This document shows positions 24,766-35,255 of a stretch of 64,000 bases of DNA, piece after piece. Below the pieces are notes generated by a model. That model was not told the DNA's origin and made no database searches. It saw only the letters and a list, made by a program, of their open reading frames with translations. The first letter of the stretch is position 1, and every line of letters begins with the position of its first letter. The stretch lies in contig WBMW01000027.1 in NCBI GenBank assembly GCA_013396635.1, positions 370,841 through 434,840 on the forward strand, in the 5' to 3' direction. Position numbers and translations under genes: made by a program. This DNA is from Penelope pileata. Lineage: Eukaryota > Chordata > Aves > Galliformes > Cracidae.

Positions 24766-26434
24766 AAAGCTGTGGTGTTGGCATGATCTCTTCTTCATGG
24801 TTTCTAACCAGCTAAAGTTCTGCTGTTGGCTCTATGTATCCTCGTCAGCATCAGTTACGATTTGTTTGGCTGAAGTTTGAAGTTATCAAAATAATGATTC
24901 TTTTTTAAAATTTTTATTTCCCTATAGTTGTATTCTTCTGAGCCTTTGCACTTGCATTCATTCTTATACTGTTTTTGTCTAATTAAATCAGACCTATTCA
25001 AACACTGAGATGGAAGAGCAAAGGTCAAAAAATGTCAGACACCCTTAACAACCTCTATTAAGCCTTGTTAAACTGAAAGTGCTCTTGCTTCCAGTCCAGA
25101 AACTGCACTCTAGACTACGATAATTGATTTGACCTCCAAATAGCTACATTCTACCAAGAACTCCTCTGAGCAAAAGGAGAAGGAATAGGATAAATGAGCT
25201 TAACAGAAACTCTGCTTCTCTATCTAAGCCCCCACTTAGAATGGGGAAAAGTTGTTATTTTATCACACTGAGGAGACTTGAATGGAAAGAGTGATAGAAA
25301 TGAAGCCCACTAAACTCAGTGCATCTTTGACAGGGTTTATTTTTAAGCTGGGTAAGATGAAAGAGAGAGGAAGAGAGAGAAAGAAAAGCACCATACTATG
25401 TTCAGGAAAAGGTCAGCGTGTCAGCTATTTAGTCTGCCTTTCAAAATCCTGCTTTGCATGGATGTGGTGGTTTGATGCTGTGTGAGGGGAAGCAATCTGT
25501 TTGGACCTGAAAAACAGCTAGTGTGATATGCTGTGAGACTTCCTTTTATTTTAATTGACACAGGCTGCTGTGTGTGTGGAAAATAGCAAGTTAGGCAAAT
25601 TGAAGGCTCCAGTAAAGCTATTGAGTACAAATGCTTTCCTGAGATGTCTGAGATCCAGGATTGAAGTTGCTTTAGACAGACTCTTGTAGTGAGAGAAAAA
25701 CAGGATCTTGCATCTGGAAGTGCTGCCTATGCCTGTGGGGGGCACAGGAGTATAATGGATAGAAGTTGTCTAAGGATGCACTTCAGTTAGGAGTGGGGTA
25801 AACAACCAGATTCTCTTCCCATCCTCTCATCTTCCCAAGCCTCAAGGTCAGTTGAGGTAGAGCAGCCTTTAAACCTGCTGCTCTGTGACTGGGAGCATTT
25901 CCACCTTTCTGGCAGAGCTCCCATGGCTGGATGGCACTAGGAGCAGCAGAATTTGCAGCAGGGTCAGAATAGGTCTCCAAAGGTGGTTGCCACCTGAGAG
26001 CAAGCAGAGGCTCCAAAGGATGGTGCCAGCTGGATGAAGTGAAAGCCTGGGAGCTCTTCCTTCCTTTGAGAGCTCAAGAGCTTGTCCTGTTTCTAAAGCA
26101 CAGCAGTAACAAACTCATTTTTTTCCCTTTGTTTAAAGTGTTAATGAAAGTGATGAGAACATAGGAATGGCATGAGCAACACTGGGCTTGGCAGGCATTA
26201 GTCTAGTAAGTTATGTCACTGATGAAAGCAGTCTGCAGAACGAAGATCAAATACAAGCTATGGATTGGTGCTGATAAGAGGTTTAGAAGTAGAGAAGCCT
26301 AGGCTTCTTTTTGATCCTGCTGGGACAGAGCAGTACACCATACGTACCTGTTTACCACAAGAGATCTCATGTTTCATGGATAAGTTTCATTCCTCCTCTA
26401 AAAAATAATTAAAGATGTGATAAATCTGGCTGTA

Positions 26435-26454
26435 AATAAACATAAGGCCAGGCG

Positions 26455-26486
<32 letters not shown>
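26435..26486 (+). repeat. A27 tract preceded by a polyadenylation-type signal
   Basis: AATAAA occupies 26435-26440, and 19 bases later a run of 27 A begins (26460-26486), followed by TTAAAAAATTTAACTTAAAA, four N and more A. The spacing is what a cDNA-derived 3' end would show. I could not recognise a parent transcript upstream, so a simple A-rich microsatellite remains equally possible. Confidence 0.6.
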
Positions 26487-26508
26487 TTAAAAAATTTAAC
26501 TTAAAAAA

Positions 26509-26512
26509 NNNN
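26509..26512. other. Four undetermined bases in an A-rich tract
   Basis: NNNN inside poly-A-rich sequence; probably a base-calling or length uncertainty. Confidence 0.98.
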
Positions 26513-29390
26513 AAAAAAAGTTCAGTAATTTAACTGAGAAAAAACTTTTGTTTATCCCAAGTGCAAATTATTGTTTTTGTTTCAGTAAAATTTGAAGGAA
26601 AATGCCTTAGATTAAAAGATAATACTGCAACATTTTTGATTATTCCAATTATTTTGGTCTTTAAGCTAGACATAAATCAATATGAACTGTCATATTATAT
26701 CAGTTTTTAGTTAAACATCCTACTAAATAATATGTGAGGTTAGAAATACAAAAACTGGAGTGTGCTTTTTTTTTTATTTTTTTTTTTAATTTGATTGCCA
26801 TGAACTTTTACGGCATTAGAATTCTATTTCAGGGGCACATAGTGAGAACCCTGAAATTAGGTCACTCAAGAAACAGGGGACCACAGTTGTTTTAAAGCAC
26901 AAAGTTACTTTGCAGATCTTTGAAGCTGCAGCACAGCACTAAGGCAACAATTTTTTTCAGCAATTCTCAAGTCTAGCAGGAGTGGTAAAAACATCAGTAG
27001 TGAATTGGAAAGAGAAATGATAAATTTTGAAGGTCTGTGGTGCTTGTATTGCTGCCCTCCTTGTTGTTTCTACTAGATGGCTGTGATCTAGAAGAATGCC
27101 TTGAAATGTGCTAAATTACCAACATAGTGGAATCCTTTTCTGCCTGAACTATTGACAGCAGATAAAGGAAAGATGGAGTTCACTTTTAGCCCAAGCAGTC
27201 AGTGAGGTGTGAGAGTGATTGGAGTAAAATAAAAATGTTTTCTGACAAGAAAAGAATGGATTGGTTATGTATAGAATTCATCTGCATAGAAGTTGAGTAT
27301 ATGGTGGGAAGCAGCTATGTGAAAAGCAGCACTCCCTGGATGACCTTTAGATCATCATAGCTAAAGGTTCGTCAGTTTAAAATGATTGTCTTGGATGAAA
27401 ATGGCAAACCTAGCGTGCACCTCTGAAAGTATAAGTATTTAAAGGTAGCTTTCTGAGCACTTGGATAGAAGGGTGTTTGTAAAGAGGAAACCAGCTTGAT
27501 AAAGTGAGAAATGAAGCTGCCTCATCCAAGCATGTATAATAGCTATTGCCATTCAATACGGCTGAAAGGTTTTTTCCACAGCTAATGGAAAATGCAGCTT
27601 CTGGGGTGTCACTAATTTTGACAGAGACCTCAATATCTTCAGATAAGTCTCACCTTTAAATGGGATGTGCAAATACATTCTTTCCTGTTCTCTTTTGTTT
27701 TCTTGGGTGTTGAATTCAAAATAACTTGTCCTTGGTGCTAAGGCCATATTACTGATAGCTGCTTGAGAGGTTGCCTGTGGTTAAACTAGTTACCTAGTTC
27801 TTGACTTCAGACAATCCCTTCACGTGATCTAATGTCTCTTCCTCATATTCACATCCTTGAAAAAGTCATCTTCATTATGAGACTCTACATTTTTTTGATT
27901 TTTAGAAAATTCCAGCAAGCGATTTCATTTTCAGTTCTTCTCATACTGCATTGTATGTAACGTTTCCATATATTACATTTGATCATAAATGGAATTGTAT
28001 GTGGCATGGAGTACTGTGATTTACACATGATTTCCATCCTTCAGTCTGAGCATCCACTTAATTCAATCAAGAATGCATTTCAGTACATGGGAGCTTCAGG
28101 ACTTTTATGCGTGTGTTATGAAGGACAATAAATCAAAATATTTATGATATATATAATTTACTGTATATTATGTATTATAAGGTGTCAAAATATGGATACT
28201 TTGAATCAGTATAAGCCCTTTGAAGCCACTGGCACTTTCATGGGGCATATCCAGCTTATCCCAACATTTTTGCAAATAGGAGGTCAGACGCCTTTTAATC
28301 CTTCTATTCAAACTTCACACTCTGGAGAGCTGTTTATTTTTATTTCATTTTTTGACTCAATTATCTGTTGTTTGTACAGCTCAGACATACCATTACAAAT
28401 ACAGCATTAATACGAACCGCTTGTTACTTCATGCGTGCTGAGCACACAATGTTAAATTATTGCATGCATTGTGAAGTGACAAGTTTAGTATTATTGAGAG
28501 GCTCTGCTCCACTTGTTTTTTAACTTTAATCAAAAAACAGAGCTATCTCAATCAAGACATGTTTCTTAAATTTAAAAATACAACGTACAAGTTTGGTTTG
28601 CCTGTCTCTGAAGCCTGGGATGGGATTCTTGGAAATGCTAGACCAATTATTTTTTAAGTGGTCTAACAAGAGGAGCCACATGCAGCAGGGTTTAGTTCTT
28701 GATAGACTTTTTCAATGAGGTTTTATGCAAAGCCTAAAAAAGTAAGCACAAGTTTGGAGAACCAACACAGGGTCAGATGTATTCTGGGGCACAATGGTCA
28801 AAGTTTGTTTGACACACAATCACAAAAAAAGTGTAATAAAACCCAAACAGAATTTGAATGACAGAATAGGTGAGGGCCATGCAATAGTGAGCCACCTGTG
28901 GGAGTTACAAGAGAATAAGTGGATGGATGGAAAACTGCTCTGAATGAACAGCTATTATAGGACAACAGGAGAAAAACAGAAGAATTACGACTGCTTTGTC
29001 TAGATCCTGTGTTTTCGTGGTTTTTTTTTATTGTTTTTTTTTTCTCTCAGGCTGGAGGAAACTAGAATACAAGGCTCTGCATAAGAAAGACTCCCTATTA
29101 TGAGAGTGGTCCTAGGGGAAGATTCCTGCTAGTCTGGGGCCACTCTGAGTTTTCAAAGTGGGCCAAAACATGGAGGAGGTGGGAGCTCCAAGTCTCTTAC
29201 AAGCTGTTGGCAGAGGTGCAAAACCACAATGACTGAAAAGGGGCAGAGCCTAAGGAGGAGTATGGCGGGCAAGATCCCCACCGTACAAGGAAACAAGAAG
29301 CGGGGGGTGGTCTGTGGTTTTATTGCCACTGCCAAGTAGAGAGGGTATGGGTTCTGAGTAGAGACACCAGGGGGAAAACCAAAGAAGCTC

Positions 29391-29424
29391 AAAACAAAAA
29401 ACAAACAACAAACAAACAAACAAA
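29391..29424. repeat. (AAAC)n microsatellite
   Basis: Imperfect AAAC/AAC repeats ending in four clean AAAC units. No element boundary is visible next to it. Confidence 0.85.
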
Positions 29425-31498
29425 GTCAAGTGTCCCATGCATCAGAATATCTTACCAGGACTCTTCTTGCAAAGCAGAACTCCTGTCAGTCCCTGCTGCA
29501 GGTTGGTATCAGAAGTGGCAGAGTATAACTTTATTGCCCTGATTTTGCTGGCACATTTACCACCTGCTCTTAAACAAACCATAGCAACTCTTCTGGATTT
29601 CCTTCTGACTCCTGTTTTCTTTGCCTGGCTTTCTGGAGCAGGATACAGACAGATCTTGTTTTATATAGGATACGACCCAATGCTGCCATTGTCACACACT
29701 GGTAAGCATGCTGTCTATAATTTTCTTGCAGTTTTCTTGGTTAGAGGGCTGAATGAGCGGTAAGCATAGCTTAGGAGATGAATGCAAGATTTCCTTGTGA
29801 TGCAGCAAGGATCTAATATCCCTCTCATCTGTAATGATATGAGGTCACCAAGCAATGCTGCATTCTCTGCTTCATCCTTCTGACATGACAGGGGCCTTGT
29901 CTTACAGCAAAGTATGTTCTGTTGCTTGCATGAGTTTGTTCTTAAATATGTGCTTAACCTGTATGTTAACTATTTAAGTTCCTCAGAACTGGGTTACTGG
30001 GTTTAAGATGCATGCGTCTCAACAGTGCAGCTAGTTCTTTGAGTGACTGCAATTTTTTTGGCTTGTTATGCGAAGAAAAAAGTGGAAAGCTCTGCTACAG
30101 CCCCTGACTTTCTACGAAACCCGTGACTTGACAGGTTTTATATCCCAGACTTTGTTCAGACAGTGCTCTTGCAATTCAAATAATTGCCCAATAAAACCAG
30201 AGAGAAAAACAATTTTTAGAAACAACAATCTGAGTTGGCCAGAGGGTAACTACATTTATTGTACACAGAGGAAACATGAAACCTGCTTGTATTCCAGGAA
30301 AAGAAAGGGATCAGTATTTTGTTGCACAGACGTAAGACTAAGAAAACAAACTTGGCCTTGATTTTCATAGCAGTCAGCACAGGATTTCTTCCCTCCATAA
30401 ATGTAACGGATGGGGCTACACACAGTCAAACTAGAGCCAGTCACCGAGGTCTAGTTTGTCCAGAGACTCACCCCACTCTGTTTCTTGAACCAAGTTTCAA
30501 GAAAATATCATTTCTCATAATGAAAGGTTGGCATTTTCATGCAGAGTAGTAGCTGGGGAAAAAAAAATAACAAAAAAACAACAAACAAAAAAACTCCACC
30601 ACCTAAGAAACCACCAAGAAATCAGACTCCTTGACTCCTTCACAGCAGATCTAGCAGGTTTAAATAGATTATTTGTGACTTGTAACCTTAAGAAATCAGG
30701 GACAATTCATTGTGCCAGTGGTCATCACTGGAGATATCTAGCAAGTCTGCACCCTGAGTCCTCTGCATAACAGCAGTGCAGTTCTCACTTTAATGAGGAC
30801 ACAGTCCTGGTTAATTTGGGATGGGGGAAAAGTCATGTCATTAAAGGAGCACATTTTCTCCTGTTCTAACTGTACACATCAAGTAGCCTTCCATCTTTCT
30901 GGCTGCTTCGAACTGGAATATAACATGCACATAAGTGAAGATTTATTAAGGAAGGGAATCAACTGAAGGACTTAAAAGACATGAGGTTGAGGGTGACATA
31001 ACTGATACAATGAAGAAGGGAAATGATTTTGGCAGTCAGTGTTGACAAGTGAGTGCAAAGGTACAATGAAAATGTTGTTTATTGTCTTGGCAATAGCTGC
31101 AGTAGTCTAATCTAAAAGGATGTGCAGAAATGGATCACTCAAAATGGAAAAGAGTACAGGAGAAAAAGATAGCTGCAGCTTGACTAGAAGGATCCTTTCA
31201 ATTTCTGCTCTCTCTGGATATCCATGTAGAGATGTCAGAGAAAGATAAAGAAGTGGGAATAGATAGAGGAGGATAAATAGGTCAGTAGAAGAGAGGTGCA
31301 TTTGCAGCCCTTTGCCACACAGGCCATGATGGAAGTAGAGGGAATTAGACAGGGGACTTAGAGGGACATGCTTTGCAGAGTGAGGGGAGGCTAGAGACTG
31401 ACAGGATGCCCAGAGGAGGCACTCTGGGCAACCTGGGTGTGAATGATGGGAACCACAGAAAGAGCCAAACATTCCAGTACTCAACCTGTGGGTTTTTG

Positions 31499-31514
31499 TT
31501 TTTTTTTTTTTTTT
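31499..31514. repeat. Poly-T tract (T16)
   Basis: Homopolymer run. On the minus strand it would be poly-A, but no AATAAA lies at the right distance upstream. Confidence 0.85.
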
Positions 31515-34500
31515 AAATGAAATTACCACCACTGAACCTAGCATACGAAAAGCCTGCTGGATGAATTTCTCTGTTACGTTGGCTGCAGCTTAAAAGAATG
31601 GCTATCATCTTGCACTGGGTGATGCAGGGTAGGGTTTGATTTGCTGCAGATAAGGACCTGGCAAAGTGACCATGGCTCAGCACGGTGGCGTGTTGCTGTG
31701 TTCTTGATGCTGGTGGAAGGCGATAGCCTGGAATGCAGCCATGTTGTGGCTGGGTCAGTTTCCTTTGAAGGAAACTGAGTAGAGGGTGAGAGTAATAGAA
31801 AACTGCCTTTAGAATAACCTCTGACAGTCTGCAGGTTTCTGTGACATCTTAATATTAACATTGCACAATAAAGGGAATAGATTATACCTATTAATGCAAG
31901 TGGATCTTTTGTTAAAAGTTTATAATGCTTGCTCTGCGATGAGTGAGTGCTGGAGCTGCAGGTATCTGTGTGTTGTTTGTTCCTGCTCCTCCGGTGCAGG
32001 GAAGTGCTGTTACTGAGCGCTCCTGCAGGGCTGGGCCCAGGGGACATGTGCAGTGGGGGAACAGGAACTCGCAATCATGGCAGGAGCCCAACTGGAATCC
32101 CCTGCTGGAGAGTGGCCAGGGCACATGCGAAGCTGCTGCTTCCCTGCTGCATTCCTGGTTGCCTTGTTCTGAGGAGTTGTTTCTGCAGAATTTCTCCTGC
32201 ATTGGGCATCTTTAATATTTTGGCAGAGTGTTTAAGCTGGCAGAGGGGAATGCTCCTTGCTTTGGGCTCTTCTCTGGAGATGAGGCAATGAAAGAGTGAT
32301 GTACCCAAGATACTGCCATCTTTCTTTTAAATGTAAATCAAAGTGGTTAATTTATTTGCATAAAAACGGTCCGTGTAATAAATCAGACATTGAGGTATAG
32401 TTGAAGTGGCGCATTTTCTAGCAATCTGGCTTTGAGATGAAATGGATAATTGTAGCTAGACCTGTGCACAGAAAACATGGCAATGCTTTCCAGGCTAATT
32501 GCAGGTATTGGACTCCTTGTATGGACCAAGAAGTAGGCTAAAACTGTTACAACATTGATGGGCTTGACTTACACTTGATCAATGTATTCCTTCAGTAAGA
32601 GGCATTTGTAAGACTGTGAGGAAGCACTGGCAATTTACTATTCCTTCTGCTTTGTAACCCAATAGTCATCCAACCAGTCCTCCTTATGCTCCCAATCAGA
32701 CATGCATATAGGAATCGTAAGCTGTATGCTCTTAGACAGGTTATAATGGAGATGTACCAAATCTATGTACTGACAATAACACCCGTTACTGATTTTTTAC
32801 ATTCATTAGCGCACAAGATTTGCTTGGGAAATCCTATCAGAAGAAAGCCCTTGGAGAAGAAAAATGAGAATGTAATTCTGAAAATCAGATTTTACTTGAG
32901 TTCAGGAGTTGAACCTCCCAGGAAACTGGTACTAACAACTGGTTGGAAATATGTCAGCCATGCTTCAGTCAACAGTGCAGTATATTTCCACCAGCTTAGG
33001 GAGCACAGGCAAGTGAAGGGACATATTAGTAGTCTCAAGTACAAACTAGATTCAGTTTTTCTTAACTAGGCTCATTCGTTAAGAGGAATATGTACTGAAC
33101 TCAGAAGCTGTTGACCAGAGGCATCTCTAGCATTTTAATAATTAGCAGCTGGAAACCGTCTAAAAAAGCTTTGTTTAATGTTTTTAAATATTAGTCTCTC
33201 TCCTTGGATGCATATCAGATGATATTTAAAATATTTTCTTAACCAAACAATATGAGTAGTATCAACTGGAAGAAAAAGCCAGTACAGTAAATCCCTGTAT
33301 GTGAGACAGTGAATGATCTCACAGAGGAAAAAACCCACTTGTTTTCACCTCTGTGTTGCATAAGTTCTTAAAAAATCTTTACAAGAAAGTCAGCCAAATT
33401 CAACTGAATACATGTGTCAGTATTTGCTCTTAGCTGTCTCTTATTTCATTACCTCCTAACCTCTGTAAACCACAATCTCTGAAGAAAAAGCAAGTGAAAA
33501 GGACAGTCAGAGACTTCTGGTTGGTTATGAAGACAAAAGGCTATTAGGGGACCTGCCAGACACAATAGTTGGCTAATTCTTGTTTGAAGGCTACCTGGAA
33601 GCATACATGCGTCTCCTACTTCCTCCTAAAGTCATCTGATGAAAACAATGTTTTCCTCACCAGGATAGAGATGTTTCTGTGTAATACTCCATGTACTCTA
33701 GATCTAGAAACAGTCCTGCCATCCATGGTGCCATTATGTGTAGGTATGCTAGGAGGATGAATATACTATAAAAAGTCCACTTTTGTGGAACCTTGTATAA
33801 TGTTCTGCTTTAAGTCAAAATTCAGGGAAATCTGACAGGCTATAAAGTACAATTAAAACTAAGCACATCAGTAATAAGAAGCCACAAAGCATGCATAATC
33901 ATGAGATAAATGACCTCAATGGACAGATGATGATGAGCCAAGGAGAAGCCAAGGTCAATTATCAGAACTTCTAATTTTAATGCTATAAGTAATGATGAAT
34001 ATTTCAAGAAAGAATGTTTGAAGAATAATTGTATTCTGCTATTAAAACCTGTTAAACATTAAACTTATGCAATTTATGCAAATGAATCTGATAAGAAGAG
34101 ACAATTAAGGTTTATAATTAACAGATAAATACAAATGATCCAGTGATGAAGGTCTTGGTTTCTCCTCTGTCTTATGAGACAATGTAATTGATTTTTATAA
34201 ATGCTAATTTATATGCACTGCTAACCATTAATACATTGAAGAGATCATTTATTAAATTAAAGATGAATAGTGGTGTATGCAAAGATAATACCTGAGTTTT
34301 CAACATCTTAAAGATAAAAAGGAAGCAGGAAGAAACCAAAGCTTTGAATGTGATTTTCTATTTTTCTCCAACAACCTTTGACATGCCAAGTGCGAGGTAT
34401 AGGAAAAAAGTTTAGCAGAGACAAACAACAGCCTTTGTTCAATGAGTCTTTACGTGACAGTAAGAAGGATTTTTGGCACAATCCTAGCCTTTTAACATTT

Positions 34501-34718
34501 GTTCTCATGGGCTAGAAGTAATGCGTGTTCTTATTTTTCTTTGCCTTGTTGTACTTTTTCTTTGTGTTCTTGTACAAGAGGATGGCACGTTCACCCTGGA
34601 ATGAAGCTGCTTGTAACAGAGCAGGGGGATTTTCTGGAGAGACCAATGTGCTAACTTCACATTCAGTTTCAAAAAACCCATCTCCTTACTTTCTGAAGTG
34701 TTATGTTGGCTGCGTGTT

Positions 34719-35255
34719 TGTCCTGGTTTCTAACAGAAGCTACACGTCTCGTAGTGTCTAGTATGAATTTATCTTGTACCTCCGAGATACTGATAACATC
34801 CTGGCAGTGTTGAGCGGAGCCGAGAACATAACTCACTTCCGCATTCCTCTGCCAGTGAAATAGTTAAGGGGGGCATAAGGAACTGGGAACTGGGAGGGGA
34901 CAGGACCAGGGCAGCTGACCCAAATTGGCCAAGGAGCTATTCCATCCCATATAACATCATGTGATTGGTTGGTGGTTTTTCCGGGTTCCGTTCGTTACGG
35001 AAGGGGGGCTAGCCGGGAGGAAGGGTCACCAGTGGCTGTGAGCCCTTGCTCTGCGTATCCTTTTTGTATATATATATATATATATGTACTGTTATTTCTT
35101 TTGATCTCTTTACTATTTTAGTAAATAGCATTTATCCCAACCCACGCGTTTTACTGCATATCTCTCTACTTCTCTCCCCCGTCCCATTTGGGGAGGGGGG
35201 AGGGTGAGTGAATAACTGTGTGGAACTCAGCTATCTGCTGAGCCAACCGATAACA
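34719..35255 (+). mobile_element. Solo ERV long terminal repeat with perfect target duplication
   Basis: It starts TGTCCTGGTTTC and ends GATAACA, keeping the canonical TG...CA termini, 537 bp in all. GTGTT lies immediately before (34714-34718) and immediately after (35256-35260), an exact 5-bp target-site duplication that fixes both boundaries. Internal landmarks shared with 9387 include GGGGGGCATAAGGA, GGGCAGCTGACCCAAATTGG, a (TA)n run at 35067-35085, and TTAGTAAATAGC. A TATAACATCATG segment could be part of the promoter region, but this is only a guess. No gag, pol or env sequence is present, so the element is a solo LTR left by recombination between two LTRs. The 5-bp duplication fits class III (ERVL-like) or some class I elements and argues against the 6-bp pattern of ERVK and alpharetroviruses. 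Confidence 0.93.

Larger units (their letters stand above)
24766..34718. other. Unique AT-rich non-coding stretch (10 kb)
   Basis: No interspersed repeat or defensible exon was recognised. It contains the A27 tract with an upstream AATAAA (26435-26486), an (AAAC)n microsatellite (29391-29424), A-rich runs at 30559-30594, a T16 tract at 31499-31514, a near-perfect palindrome at 31755-31778, and octamer motifs at 32354-32361 and 34076-34083. A GC-richer patch (about 31930-32220) has few CpG and is not a CpG island. The longest open frames (166 and 145 codons on the minus strand near 31.1-32.1 kb, 127 codons plus at 32686) have no recognisable domain. Confidence 0.5.

Noticed and set aside
29437..29763. 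Hydrophobic 108-codon plus-strand frame
   Set aside because: Looks membrane-like but matches no family I know; chance hydrophobic translation of T-rich DNA is more likely.
31107..32074. Minus-strand frames of 145 and 166 codons
   Set aside because: No domain or family motif, one starts with a Lys run from a poly-T tract, and there are competing frames on the other strand. Treated as chance.
31930..32220. GC-richer patch considered as a CpG island or promoter
   Set aside because: CpG dinucleotides are few and there is no adjacent exon.
32686..33069. 127-codon plus-strand frame
   Set aside because: No recognisable domain or neighbouring exon structure.
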